From positions 1 to 47,635 of the forward strand of contig NZ_AJTQ01000071.1 in assembly GCF_000262345.1 (NCBI RefSeq): a stretch of DNA of 47,635 nt, read 5' to 3'. The notes beneath the pieces were generated by a model. It saw only the letters and a list, made by a program, of their open reading frames with translations. It had not been told where the DNA came from and ran no database searches. A program made the translations under genes and the position numbers. The DNA is from Streptomyces xiaopingdaonensis. GTDB lineage: Bacteria > Actinomycetota > Actinomycetes > Streptomycetales > Streptomycetaceae. Positions 8,881 to 17,464 of this stretch are shown in pieces (position 1 is the first letter of the stretch; each line of letters starts with the position of its first letter).

Positions 8881-9017
8881 GGCCTGCCTCCCCAGGCCGC
8901 GCGTGCGCCGGCGGCGCCGCGCACCTGCTGCCGCGCCGGCGCGCGACGCTCCTCCTGCCACGCCGCCGTGCGGCGCCGTGCGCGCACCGGCTCACCGGGC
9001 CTGACGCTCTCGACCAT
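8877..9017 (-). CDS. Small basic ORF (46 aa) coupled to universal stress protein
   Basis: Unrecognised short ORF starting MVESVRPGEPV and ending WGGRP. A near-perfect AGGAGG lies 5 bases before its ATG, the strongest ribosome binding site in this part of the window. Its TGA overlaps the GTG of the stress protein gene in a GTGA junction. The peptide is Arg/Ala-rich (about a quarter Arg) with no membrane segment. The start signal and the coupling argue that it is translated; whether the peptide itself matters or the ORF only sets ribosome loading for the downstream gene is open. Confidence 0.55.
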   Translation of the reverse strand: MVESVRPGEPVRARRRTAAWQEERRAPARQQVRGAAGARAAWGGRP

Positions 9018-9267
9018 CGGTACCTCCTCGCTCTCGCGGGCTGCTCGCGCCCGCTTCGTGGCGCACTCCCCAGGGTGTCTCCCCGCCCGAGCCGCAGGTT
9101 GGGCCGACAGGGCCGCCGTAGGGCCCGGGACGGGCTGCCACCAGTAGGGCACAGGGGGCGCGCGGGGCGCCGGTGCGCGGGGTGCGTGTCGGAAGCGCCG
9201 ACGGTGCGAGGGGCGCGCGTTCCAGCCCAACGCCGCGGACCTGCGCGGGGGTTGGACGCCGCGGCGC

Positions 9268-10641
9268 TCACTCCAGCCCGCGAGCAGCGCGGAAGCGCTC
9301 CTGCCCCTCGCCGAGGTCGACGATCCGCTCGGGGTACTCCTGCGCGCCCAGCTCTTCGCGCTCCGCCGCGGAGAGCTCCCAGGGCCGGTGCGCCGCGCGG
9401 CCCTCCACCCGGGACAGCTCGGGTACCCACCGCCGTACATAGGCGCCGTCGGGGTCGAGCCTGCGGGCCTGGGTGAGCGGGTTGAGGACGCGGTTGGGGC
9501 GGGTGTCGGTGCCGGTGCCGGCCGCCCACTGCCAGTTGAGCTGGTTGTTGGCGACGTCGCCGTCGACGAGGTGGGCGAGGAAGTGGGCGGCGCCCGAACG
9601 CCAGTCGTGGTACAGCGTCTTGGTGAGGAAGCTCGCCGTCAGCAGGCGGGCGCGGTTGTGCATCCAGCCCTCCTGCGCGAGCTGCCGCATCGCCGCGTCG
9701 ATCACGGGGTAGCCCGTGCGTCCGGCGCGCCACGCAGCGGCCTCCTTCTCCGCGGCCTTGCCGCGGCGCCAACGGTCGTCCTTCTCGCGGTAGTTGTGCC
9801 AGGAGGCGGCGGGACGCGCGGCGAGGACCTGGTGGTGGAAGTCCCGCCAGGCGAGCTGCCTGAGGAACGCCTCCGCGCCCTCCTGGGGGAGCCGGCGCTC
9901 GACCTTGTGCGCGAGTTCGACGGCGGAGACGGTGCCGAAGTGCAGGTGCGGCGAGAGCCGCGAGGTGGCGTCCGCGGCGAGCGAGTCGCCGAGCTCCGCG
10001 TACCGCTCGACGGGGCCGCGCAGCCAGGCGGTGACGCGCGAGCGGGCCGCCTCCTCGCCGCCGTCCGGGAGTCGGGGCGCGCACCCTTCGGGGCGCTCGG
10101 GCAGCGGGCCGCCGCGGAGGCCGGGGGTGCGGAGGGAGCGCGGCGGAGGCAGCGGCGTGCGCCGGTGCGCGGAGCGCCAGCGTCTGAAGTAGGGCGTGAA
10201 GACGGCGTAGTGGTCGCCGCCCTTCGGGACGACCTCGCCCGCGGGTACGGCCGTCACCGCCGCGTCGTGGACGTGGAGCGAGGCCGTCCCGTCGAGCGCG
10301 GAGGCGAGCCCGCGCTCCCTCGCCTGCGCGTACCCGCTGACGCCCGCGGCGAGGTGGACCTCGGCGGCGCCGGTCTCGTCGACCGCACGGCACACCTCGT
10401 CGACGACGGGCCCGCTGCGCACCACCAGCCGCCCCCCGCGGGCCCGGAGCGCCGCATCGAGGTCGCGGAGCGAGTCGGCGAGGAAGGCGAGGCGGTTGGG
10501 TGCGGCGAAGCCGGCCGCCGAGACGCCGTCGTCGCGGACGAAGAGCGGGACCACGGCGTCGGCGCCGCGGGACGCGGCGTGGAGCGCCGGGTTGTCGTGG
10601 ACCCTCAGGTCGGAGGTGAAGAGGACGAGCGTGGTGCGCAA
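9268..10641 (-). CDS. phr: Deoxyribodipyrimidine photolyase
   Basis: Light-driven repair of cyclobutane pyrimidine dimers, FAD-dependent. The N-terminal photolyase domain begins LVLFTSDLRVHDNPAL. The C-terminal FAD-binding domain has RLSPHLHFGT, FLRQLAWRDF, GYPVIDAAMRQL, GWMHNRARLL, and the flavin/DNA-contact block LVDGDVANNQLNWQW. A TTG start is used here (457 residues, the usual length) with GGAG 7 bases upstream. A GTG at 10749 would add 36 residues of low-complexity Arg/Ala sequence and overlap the preceding small gene, so it is less likely. It is probably cotranscribed with that small gene and the dienelactone hydrolase gene. Confidence 0.93.
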   Translation of the reverse strand: MRTTLVLFTSDLRVHDNPALHAASRGADAVVPLFVRDDGVSAAGFAAPNRLAFLADSLRDLDAALRARGGRLVVRSGPVVDEVCRAVDETGAAEVHLAAGVSGYAQARERGLASALDGTASLHVHDAAVTAVPAGEVVPKGGDHYAVFTPYFRRWRSAHRRTPLPPPRSLRTPGLRGGPLPERPEGCAPRLPDGGEEAARSRVTAWLRGPVERYAELGDSLAADATSRLSPHLHFGTVSAVELAHKVERRLPQEGAEAFLRQLAWRDFHHQVLAARPAASWHNYREKDDRWRRGKAAEKEAAAWRAGRTGYPVIDAAMRQLAQEGWMHNRARLLTASFLTKTLYHDWRSGAAHFLAHLVDGDVANNQLNWQWAAGTGTDTRPNRVLNPLTQARRLDPDGAYVRRWVPELSRVEGRAAHRPWELSAAEREELGAQEYPERIVDLGEGQERFRAARGLE

Positions 10642-10727
10642 CAGGAGGCTCCAGACGCCGAGTCGGTGGCCGGCTGCGCGCCATCGTGCCCCCGCGGGGC
10701 GCGGAAGCCGGGCGGACACGCAGGCCG

Positions 10728-10943
10728 TCAGCTCGCTTCTCGTCCCCACACCTCGGGGCCGCCGCCCTGCCAGTCGATGAGGGACTCGTCGTAGAGGTCG
10801 ACGGTGGCGATGTCGAGTCCGGCGCGGCGGAGGAACTCGATCACGTCGACCATCCCCCAGGCGGTGCCCAGGGGCTCACCGCGGGCGAGGACGTGGCGTC
10901 CGCCCGTGGCGTCCGGAGGCCGGACGACGATCGGTGCTGCCAT
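10728..10943 (-). CDS. Small conserved-looking protein (71 aa) upstream of photolyase
   Basis: 71-residue protein starting MAAPIVVRPPD, with a core DVIEFLRRAGLD and a Trp-containing tail (IDWQGGGPEVWG). I recall similar small Streptomyces proteins without assigned function. GTGGAG sits just before the ATG. The composition is balanced, not the Arg/Pro-rich pattern of antisense noise, and it fits between two same-strand genes with 57- and 86-base gaps, so an operon with the hydrolase and photolyase is likely. No catalytic motif or membrane segment is visible. Confidence 0.7.
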   Translation of the reverse strand: MAAPIVVRPPDATGGRHVLARGEPLGTAWGMVDVIEFLRRAGLDIATVDLYDESLIDWQGGGPEVWGREAS

Positions 10944-11000
10944 GTCTCCACGGTGCGCCCGGCGGCGCCTCCGCGCACCTCGGGAGGCGCCGCCGCCGAC

Positions 11001-11705
11001 TCAGAGCTTCTCGCCGAGGAAGGCGAGGGTGCGCTCCCACGCCGTGCGGGCCAACTCGGGGTCGTAGGTGCCCAGGTGGTCCTCGTCGTTGGCGAAGGCG
11101 TGGCCCGCGTCGTAGTGGTGGATCTCGACGGGGACGCCCGCCGCCGTGCGGATCTCCTCCGCCACCTGGTCCGGCAGCTCGCGCGGGATGGTCTCGTCGC
11201 GGTCCCCGTAGTGGCCGAGGACCGCGGCGCGGACGGTCCCGAAGTCGACGTCCTCGCCCGTGACGATCCCGTAGTACGGCACGGCGGCGGCGATCCGGTC
11301 GCCCGCCGCCGCGGCGAGGGAGAGGACGAAGCCGCCGCCCATGCAGAACCCGACGGCGCCGAGCGCGTCACCGCGGACGGCCTCGTGGCCGAGCAGGTGG
11401 TCGACGGCGCCGAGGAGCTTGCGTACGCCCTCCTCGCGGGGGAGCTCCTGGAGCATCCGGAACGCGTCGGCGCTGTCGTGGGTGGTGCGGCCGCCGTAGA
11501 GGTCGGGCGCGAGCGCCACGTAGCCGGAGGCGGCGAGGCGGTCGGCGACGGCGGCGATCTGGTCGGTGAGCCCCCACCACTCCTGGATCACGATCACGCC
11601 GGGGCCCGAGCCGGAGGGCGGCAGCGCGAGGTAGCCGTAGATCTCGTTCTCGCCTGCGGTGAAGCGGAGGTTCTGGCGCAGCGGCGGTTCGGGCGTGGAC
11701 GACAT
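11001..11705 (-). CDS. Dienelactone hydrolase family protein
   Basis: Alpha/beta hydrolase of the dienelactone hydrolase family, 234 residues, the normal family length. The catalytic triad is visible: Cys121 in GFCMGGG, Asp168 or Asp170 in GHYGDRDETIP, and His202 in DAGHAFAN. The oxyanion-side block VIVIQEWWGL precedes it. Family members open lactone rings in aromatic catabolism, but most Streptomyces members have no known substrate and no catechol-pathway genes are nearby. The ATG is supported by GAGAGG 8 bases upstream. It is first in a likely three-gene group ending in the photolyase. Confidence 0.9.
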   Translation of the reverse strand: MSSTPEPPLRQNLRFTAGENEIYGYLALPPSGSGPGVIVIQEWWGLTDQIAAVADRLAASGYVALAPDLYGGRTTHDSADAFRMLQELPREEGVRKLLGAVDHLLGHEAVRGDALGAVGFCMGGGFVLSLAAAAGDRIAAAVPYYGIVTGEDVDFGTVRAAVLGHYGDRDETIPRELPDQVAEEIRTAAGVPVEIHHYDAGHAFANDEDHLGTYDPELARTAWERTLAFLGEKL

Positions 11706-12014
11706 GGGCCGGCCTCTCGGTGCGTTGCGGTCTAGGGCTGCCCTCGCCGCGCTCGGGACCGTGCGCGTCCGTCGTCCGCCGGGGAGTACGGGGACGACGG
11801 CGCACGGCACCGGGCGAGCGCGGCCGGGAACCCGCATCGTACGGGCGGTGCGCCGGTGCCGGTACGCGCGGGCGCTCACCCGTTCGGTCCGGGCGGCAGC
11901 GCGCGCTCCGTGCGGGTGTGGCCCCATGGCAGACGAGGCCGGAGGGGGCGAACACCCGGCGGACGGACCGCGCTTGCCCGTCCGCCGACCACCGAGGGCG
12001 AGAGGGAGACGACG
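11706..12014. other. Divergent intergenic region, no gene seen
   Basis: Lies between divergent starts of the dienelactone hydrolase and the DUF7144 protein. It must carry both promoters, but no consensus -10/-35 pair or clear operator was recognised. Reading frames through it give Arg/Pro-rich sequence typical of non-coding GC-rich DNA. Confidence 0.5.
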
Positions 12015-12428
12015 ATGACCCCACCCGAGATCACCCCGTCCGAGGAGAAGCCGACGACCTCGGGGTGGCTCGCCTTCGGGGGACTGCTCGTCCTCGTGGC
12101 GGGGCTCTCCGACATCTTCGTGGCGTGCGCCGCGCTGTGGAAGAGCAACTACTTCATCGGTACCTCGCACGATCTGCTGATCTTCAACTTCACGGCGTGG
12201 GGCTGGATCTGGATGATCGTCGGCATCGTGCTCGTGGTGACCGGGCTCGGCGTGCTGTGGGGCGCGTGGTGGGCGAGGATCACCGGCGTCTTCTTCGCGC
12301 TGCTCTCCCTCCTCGGCCATCTGCTCTACCTCTCGGCGCACCCTCTCTGGTCGCTGATCAGCGTCGGCCTCAGCCTGCTCGTCGTCTACGCGCTGACCGT
12401 GCCCGACCGCCGGGCCACCGGGGTGTGA
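12015..12428 (+). CDS. Small four-helix membrane protein (DUF7144-like)
   Basis: 137-residue integral membrane protein. After a short acidic N-terminus (MTPPEITPSEEK) four hydrophobic segments follow: GWLAFGGLLVLVAGLSD, WIWMIVGIVLVVTGLGVLW, ITGVFFALLSLLGHLLYL and LISVGLSLLVVYALTV. The pattern and the motif FTAWGWIWM match what I know as DUF7144 in Streptomyces, function unknown. GAGGGAG precedes the ATG at good spacing; longer upstream starts give non-protein-like sequence. It converges on the VOC gene with 7 bases between stops. Confidence 0.82.
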   Translation: MTPPEITPSEEKPTTSGWLAFGGLLVLVAGLSDIFVACAALWKSNYFIGTSHDLLIFNFTAWGWIWMIVGIVLVVTGLGVLWGAWWARITGVFFALLSLLGHLLYLSAHPLWSLISVGLSLLVVYALTVPDRRATGV

Positions 12429-12435
12429 GGCGGTC

Positions 12436-12819
12436 TTACGCGCCGGTGAGGAGCTCCATGGAGTGGCCCGAGGGGTCGAGGAAGTAGACGCCGCGGCGGC
12501 CTCCGCCCTGGTTGATCTCGCCCGGACGGCGCCGGAACGGGTCCGCGTAGTACGTCACGCCGCGCTCCTCCAGCCGTGCGAAGGAGACGTCGAACTGCTC
12601 CTCGCTGACGAGGAACGCGTAGTGCTGCTCCTTGATCTCCTCCGCGGGGGTGTCGGCGAAGTCGAGCGTGACCCCGTTCGCGGTGCCGACCGGGAGGAAC
12701 GGGCCGCTCTGCGGGCCGACTTCGAGGCCGAGGATGTCGGCGAGGAAGTGCGCGGACTCGCTGCGGTCCCTGGAGTGGACGATGGTGTGGTTGAGCTCCA
12801 CGGAGGAGTGCACGGTCAT
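12436..12819 (-). CDS. VOC/glyoxalase family protein
   Basis: 127-residue single vicinal-oxygen-chelate protein with paired beta-alpha-beta-beta-beta units. Candidate metal ligands are His11 (ELNHTIVHS), His66 (EEIKEQHYAF) and the Glu of HSMELL near the end, consistent with the family pattern. AAGGA lies 5 bases before the ATG. The substrate cannot be told from sequence; such proteins include glyoxalase, fosfomycin- and bleomycin-resistance types and dioxygenases. Nothing nearby points to antibiotic resistance. Confidence 0.85.
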   Translation of the reverse strand: MTVHSSVELNHTIVHSRDRSESAHFLADILGLEVGPQSGPFLPVGTANGVTLDFADTPAEEIKEQHYAFLVSEEQFDVSFARLEERGVTYYADPFRRRPGEINQGGGRRGVYFLDPSGHSMELLTGA

Positions 12820-12969
12820 GGGCGTCCTTCCACGGGTGCGGTCGTTCGGCACGACGATAGGCGCCCGGTGCCGTCCGGGGCGTGCGAACGCGAGGAAGGG
12901 GACTGTCGGAGGAGGCCCGTGCGACCGGCGACGTAGGGCGTGCGGCGGGCTCCGACTCAGCCCGTTTCC

Positions 12970-14064
12970 CTACGGGTTGACCCCGTGCTGCCGGAGCCAC
13001 GGGAGCGGGTCGATCGCCGAGCCCATCGACTCCGTGAGGCGCACCTCGAAGTGGAGGTGCGGGCCTTGCGCGTTGCCGGTCTCGCCCGAGAGGCCGAGCT
13101 CCTCGCCCGCCGCGACCCCTTGGCCCTCCCGTACGCGGGTCTCGGAGAGGTGCGCGTACTGCGTGTAGTAGCCGTTGGGGTGGCCGACGACGACCTGGTT
13201 GCCGAACCCGTCGCCGCAGGCGACCCGGACGACCGTGCCGGCGCCGACGGCCCTGACGGATGTCCCCTGGGAGACGGCGAAGTCCTGCCCCGTGTGCCGG
13301 TTCGCCCAGTGCGCCCCCTGGCCGCCGAAGCCGGCGGAGAGCCAGTAGCGCGAGGTGGGGAGCGTCCACGCGGTGTCGGCGCGGTGCGCCCGACCGTCGC
13401 CGCCGTACGCGCACTTGCCGGGCGCGGGCCCGCCCGCGGGGCGGTGCCCGCCGTTCTTCGCGTCGCCGCGCTTCGTCTGCGCGGCGCGTACCTCCTCCTC
13501 GACCCGGCGCAGCTTCCGCTCGACGCCCGCGCGGAGCGCGGCGCGACGCGCCTGGGTGCGCTTCAGCGACTTCAACGCGCGCTCCTCCGCGACGCGTTCG
13601 CGCTCGTAGTGCGCGCCGGCCTCACGCGCTGCCGTGAGGAGGTGCCCGAGCGCGTGGTCGCCCTGGCGCTTGACGCTGAGGCGGTACATGAGCGCGTCCG
13701 GGCTCTCGGAGCTGAGGAGGGTGGCGCCCGCGGTGAGGGGGCCGCTGCGGTACTGGGCGCGTGCCGCCGCACCCACGAGGTCGTTGAGGCGGAGGCGGTG
13801 TGCGCGGTTGCGCCGCTCGGCGGCGCGCAGCTTCCGCAGCTCCGCGCGCTGCCGCGCCGCCTTGCGCTTCGCCTTCTCGTGGGCCTGCGCGGCCTCGGAG
13901 GCGCGTGTGTAGAGGGCCTCCACGCGGGCGGGCAGGCTGCGTCCGCTCCCGTGCCCCGGATCAGCGTGCGCGGGCGCGGGTACGGCGAGCACGGCAACGG
14001 AGGCCAGCAGAGAGGCCGTTGCCGCCTTGGCCGCGGGGATCTTCTGCACGATGGGTCGTCTCAC
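12970..14064 (-). CDS. Secreted M23 family peptidoglycan endopeptidase with coiled coil
   Basis: Predicted exported LytM/NlpD-type zinc endopeptidase or amidase activator, 364 residues. A Sec signal peptide covers residues 1-34 with a likely cut after PAHA. Residues 45-215 are an Arg/Lys/Ala/Glu-rich coiled coil. The C-terminal M23 domain holds H257 and D261 (HTGQD) and H336/H338 (PHLHFE), so the catalytic zinc site is complete and the enzyme should be active. The long coiled coil resembles RipC/EnvC-like hydrolases linked to division or secretion. A GTG seven codons into the protein is an alternative start. Confidence 0.92.
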   Translation of the reverse strand: MRRPIVQKIPAAKAATASLLASVAVLAVPAPAHADPGHGSGRSLPARVEALYTRASEAAQAHEKAKRKAARQRAELRKLRAAERRNRAHRLRLNDLVGAAARAQYRSGPLTAGATLLSSESPDALMYRLSVKRQGDHALGHLLTAAREAGAHYERERVAEERALKSLKRTQARRAALRAGVERKLRRVEEEVRAAQTKRGDAKNGGHRPAGGPAPGKCAYGGDGRAHRADTAWTLPTSRYWLSAGFGGQGAHWANRHTGQDFAVSQGTSVRAVGAGTVVRVACGDGFGNQVVVGHPNGYYTQYAHLSETRVREGQGVAAGEELGLSGETGNAQGPHLHFEVRLTESMGSAIDPLPWLRQHGVNP

Positions 14065-14309
14065 GCGTCCGATCCTGGGAGCGGCGCAGCCCGGCCGCAG
14101 CGCGCCCTTGCGCCGGTCGGCCGAGGCGTGCGGCGCCGCTCGTGCGCGCCGGGCACGAGGCGTCGTGACTGGTCAGCGGAGTGTGACGGGGCTGTACGGG
14201 GGAGCCGGCGCAGGGGGCGTGCGCGGGCCGACGGGTTGGCACGTTCGAGCGCCGCCGATCAGGGAGGGCCGGGAAGTCAACATGGCGTGCCGTGCCGCGC
14301 GTTGGTGCC

Positions 14310-15095
14310 CTAGCCCTCCGGGCGCAGCAGGACGAACTCGGCGTCCCACGGGTCGCGGCAGACGGCCAGGCGCCCGACGCCGGGCGCGTCGAGCGGCCCC
14401 ATCGAGACCTGCCCGCCGCTCGCGCCGACGGCCTCGCTCGCGGCGTCGGCGTCGGAGACGGCGAAGACCGGGTGCCAGTAGGGGGTGCCGCCCATCGCGG
14501 CGAGCTGCTCGCCGCTGAGTTCGACGATGCCGCCGTGCATCCGTTCCGTGCCGCCGGTACCGATGAGCGTGTACCTGCCGTTCTCGTCGCCCGGCATGGA
14601 GGTGCGCTGGACGTCCCACTCGAAGAGGGTGCGGTAGAACTCGACGGAGTCGCGCGCCGACGAGGTGCACAGCTCCAGCCAGCAGAGCGTCCCCGGCAGG
14701 TCGACCGCTTCCAGCCCCGCCCTGGTGCCCGGCTGCCAGGCGGCGAACTCGGCGCCGAGCGGGTCGGTGAGGTGGACGAGCCTGCCCTGCGCACCGACGT
14801 CCATCGGGCCGCCCCGCACCGTGCCGCCGGCGAGTCGGACGGAGCGGGCCGTGGAGTCGGCGTCGGGCGTCTCGAAGTACACCGTCCACCGCGGCGGCGT
14901 GCCGGGGGACTCGGGGCCGACGGCGGCGACGATGCGGCCTTCGAGGGTGCAGAAGGTGTACCCGCCGCTGTCGGGGCCTGCGGAACGCTGTTCCCAGCCG
15001 AGGACGGCGGCGTAGAAGCCGATCGTCGCCGCCGGGTCCGCGGCGCCGAGGTCGAGCCAGCACGGCGAGCCGTCGTGGAAGTCTGTGGTGATCAC
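14310..15095 (-). CDS. Two-domain VOC family protein
   Basis: 261-residue protein made of two VOC domains: residues 1-125 (beginning FHDGSPCWLDLGAADP and ending DPLGAEFAAWQPG) and 130-261 (LCWLELCTSS to DPWDAEFVLLRPEG). This double form is common in Streptomyces and some members are hydroxylases or antibiotic-binding proteins; here only the fold is supported. The GTG start follows GGAGGG at 6 bases. It lies alone between the peptidase gene and inorganic pyrophosphatase, all on the minus strand. Confidence 0.88.
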   Translation of the reverse strand: MITTDFHDGSPCWLDLGAADPAATIGFYAAVLGWEQRSAGPDSGGYTFCTLEGRIVAAVGPESPGTPPRWTVYFETPDADSTARSVRLAGGTVRGGPMDVGAQGRLVHLTDPLGAEFAAWQPGTRAGLEAVDLPGTLCWLELCTSSARDSVEFYRTLFEWDVQRTSMPGDENGRYTLIGTGGTERMHGGIVELSGEQLAAMGGTPYWHPVFAVSDADAASEAVGASGGQVSMGPLDAPGVGRLAVCRDPWDAEFVLLRPEG

Positions 15096-15309
15096 TGAGC
15101 CCTCCGGGGAAGCTGTCGGACGCCGGGGCGGTGGCCCCCGCCCCGCAAGGCGGTGGACCCCACGCCTTCCAGGGTGCCGCGCCCGGGCGCGGGGCGCGCG
15201 GTGGCGGGACGGCGGGCGCGCGGTCGTCGGCGCGGGACGGGGCGTCAACCAGCGGCCGGCGACGGCCGGTTGGGCGAGGTGCGCAGCGTGCCGGGACGGA
15301 GACGGTCGG

Positions 15310-15786
15310 TCAGCGCAGGGCGCGGGCGCGGGACGCCTCGATCTCGCGGAGCGCCTCCGCCCTGCCCACCCAGTGCGAGCCCTCGACCGACTTGCCCGGC
15401 TCCAGATCCTTGTAGACCTGGAAGAAGTGGGTGATCTCCAACTTGTCGAACTCCGAGACGTCGCCGATGTCCTGGCGGTGCGCGTGGCGCGGGTCGCCCG
15501 CCGGTACGCAGAGGACCTTCTCGTCGGGCCCGTGCTCGTCCCGCATGAGGTACATGCCGATCGCGCGGGCCCTGATGACGCAGCCGGGGAAGGTCGGGTC
15601 GCAGAGGACGAGCGCGTCGAGCGGGTCGCCGTCGCGGCCGAGGGTGCCCTCGATGAACCCGTAGTCGGCCGGGTAGCGGGTGGAGGTGAAGAGCATCCGG
15701 TCGAGCCTGATCCGGCCGTTGCCGTGGTCCATCTCGTACTTGTTCCGGGAGCCCTGCGGGATCTCCACCACGACGTCGAACTCCAT
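15310..15786 (-). CDS. ppa: Inorganic pyrophosphatase, family I
   Basis: Cytosolic Mg-dependent hydrolase of pyrophosphate that drives nucleotide polymerisation and other biosyntheses. The 158-residue length is usual for actinobacteria. It starts [18 protein letters not shown] (substrate-binding Lys/Glu) and has YGFIEGT and the signature GDPLDALVL with its metal-binding aspartates, then the [11 protein letters not shown] and [13 protein letters not shown] blocks. AAGGAG is 7 bases before the ATG. No missing catalytic residue was noticed. Confidence 0.97.
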   Translation of the reverse strand: MEFDVVVEIPQGSRNKYEMDHGNGRIRLDRMLFTSTRYPADYGFIEGTLGRDGDPLDALVLCDPTFPGCVIRARAIGMYLMRDEHGPDEKVLCVPAGDPRHAHRQDIGDVSEFDKLEITHFFQVYKDLEPGKSVEGSHWVGRAEALREIEASRARALR

Positions 15787-15853
15787 GCCGTGCTCCTTGC
15801 CTGCCGCTCCGCGCACGGACGGGGCGCGCGTCGGGCATGCGGTGCGCCGGCGG

Positions 15854-16132
15854 TCAGGCCGCCAGCACGGTCGTCCTCCGCTTCCGGTGGGGCGCGGAGT
15901 GCCGGGCGGGCGCCGGGAGTTCGCGCGGTGCGGCCTCGCCGCGCACCCGGAGCGCTGCCTCCCTGAGCGCGTCCTCGACGCGACGGGTGCCGGTGAGGAC
16001 GCACAGGGTGTAGGCGGTGTCCTCGAGGCGTCGGGCGAGCCGGTGCGGGGTGTGCGCCTCGCGGGAGAGGATCTCCATCGCGAGGTATCTGCCCACGAGT
16101 TCGCGCAGAACCGCAGGGTGCGCCTTCAGCAT
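15854..16132 (-). CDS. DUF5133 domain protein
   Basis: 92-residue protein beginning [20 protein letters not shown], with a central [13 protein letters not shown] and a basic tail ([10 protein letters not shown]). This matches my memory of the DUF5133 family, restricted largely to Streptomyces and without assigned function. It has no membrane segment. A purine-rich GTGGTGGAC precedes the ATG. It is divergent from the sigma factor gene; DUF5133 genes are often near stress sigma factors, but a functional tie is inference. Confidence 0.8.
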   Translation of the reverse strand: MLKAHPAVLRELVGRYLAMEILSREAHTPHRLARRLEDTAYTLCVLTGTRRVEDALREAALRVRGEAAPRELPAPARHSAPHRKRRTTVLAA

Positions 16133-16546
16133 CGTCCACCACCGTTTTCCGGGCGCCGGGCGGGCCGGCCGTACGCGGCGGCGTCGTCCTCGACCCGCCG
16201 TGGTCGGGTGCGCGTGCCGGGGCCCGCCGCTCCGCCGCGGCCGGCTCCCGCGGGGCGGGTGCGGCACATGCCACTCCAGTGTGCACCAACTCGGGCAAAG
16301 ATGCCTTTTCGGGCGGACCCTTCCATGGAGGCACCGCCAACGGCCCTCCAGCGGAGGCGCGTTGGTCCGCGAGCGGTGTTCGCCGTACGCCGCCTCGGCG
16401 CCCGCGCGTAGGTGTGCCCCGTGTCACCGGCGGAGCCGCCGTCCATCGGATGCCGTAAACCTCCCACTCTGCGATGGTGGGCTGTGGACGACGTACGGAC
16501 ACGACCAGCCCAGTCGGCCCCGAGCCGATCCGGGGGTGAGCGTGGA
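16133..16546. other. Divergent intergenic region, DUF5133 / sigma factor
   Basis: Contains no convincing gene. A CCCAC/GTGGG mini-hairpin lies near 16477. No clear GGGTA-type promoter of SigB-family regulons was found, so sigma autoregulation is not supported by a visible site. Confidence 0.45.
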
Positions 16547-17440
16547 ATGGAAACCGATCCGACCAGCAGTGCGGCACCCGCACGGGAGCCGCGCACAGCC
16601 ACTCGCAGGCGGCGGGACGTACCGGACACCGCCGAGGCTTTCCAGCGCATCGCGGCGCTCCCCGAGGGAGCCGACCGCGAGCGCATCCGGCAGGAGGTCG
16701 CGGCCGCCTGGCTGCCCATGGCACACCGGCTCGCCCGCCGCTACCGGGACCGCGGCGAGAACCTGGAGGACCTCGAACAGGTCGCCGCGCTCGGCCTGGT
16801 GAAGGCCGTCGAGCGGTACGACCCGGCGCGGGGGCACGCCTTCGAGTCGTACGCGATCCCCACGATCGTCGGCGAGGTGAAGCGGCACTTCCGCGACAAC
16901 GGATGGGACCTGCACGTACCCAGGAGGGTGCAGACGCTCCGCAACCGCGTGCGCACCGCCCTCCAGGAGTTCGCGAGCCGCCCGGGGCACGGCTCGCCCA
17001 CCGTCGCCGAACTCGCCGCCGAGACCGGTCTCGGCGAGGAGGACGTACAGCTCGGCCTCGAAGCGATGCGCAGCTACAGCTCGCTCTCGCTGGAGGCCGA
17101 ACTCTCCACGGGCAACGCGGAGGACGAGGGCTGCACCCTGCTGGAGACCCTCGGCACCGAGGAGCACGGCTTCGACCGCGTCGTCGACCGCGAAGCGGTG
17201 CGCCCCTGCCTGTGCCACTTGCCCGAGCGCGAGCAGCACATCCTCTACCTGCGATTCTTCTGCGACATGACGCAGTCGCGCATAGCGAACCTGCTCGGCA
17301 TCTCGCAGATGCACGTCTCGCGGCTGCTCAGCCACGCGTGCAGACAGGTGCGTGAGGAGATCGAGTCGGACGCGCGTCCGCAGCCGGCGGACGCGGAGGA
17401 GGGCGCCGGCCGCCACGGGCCGGCCGCGGCAGCCGCCTGA
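16547..17440 (+). CDS. RNA polymerase sigma factor, SigB/SigF/SigG subfamily
   Basis: Alternative sigma-70 factor (group 3), 297 residues. Region 2 covers about residues 48-125, with DLEQVAALGLVKAVERYD (75-92) and the -10 recognition stretch FESYAIPTIVGEVKRHFRD. The DLHVPRRVQ motif typical of the SigB subfamily follows. Region 3 (PTVAELAAETGL) and the region 4 helix-turn-helix (MTQSRIANLLGISQMHVSRLL, within 241-261) complete it. The N-terminus is a 25-residue basic extension. ATG at METDPT is chosen because the upstream reading is low-complexity. Such sigmas are usually held by anti-sigma kinases; none is adjacent. FUSC follows 24 bases later. Confidence 0.93.
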   Translation: METDPTSSAAPAREPRTATRRRRDVPDTAEAFQRIAALPEGADRERIRQEVAAAWLPMAHRLARRYRDRGENLEDLEQVAALGLVKAVERYDPARGHAFESYAIPTIVGEVKRHFRDNGWDLHVPRRVQTLRNRVRTALQEFASRPGHGSPTVAELAAETGLGEEDVQLGLEAMRSYSSLSLEAELSTGNAEDEGCTLLETLGTEEHGFDRVVDREAVRPCLCHLPEREQHILYLRFFCDMTQSRIANLLGISQMHVSRLLSHACRQVREEIESDARPQPADAEEGAGRHGPAAAAA

Positions 17441-17464
17441 GCGGCGGTCGCCGGGAAGGGAAGG

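Noticed and set aside
14282..14314. 10-codon plus-strand ORF with GGGAGGG some distance upstream
   Set aside because: Spacing to the ATG is too long, it overlaps the end of the convergent VOC gene and leads to no downstream gene.
12436..15095. VOC proteins as antibiotic-resistance determinants
   Set aside because: The fold is too general and no biosynthetic or resistance genes are nearby; kept as generic VOC calls.
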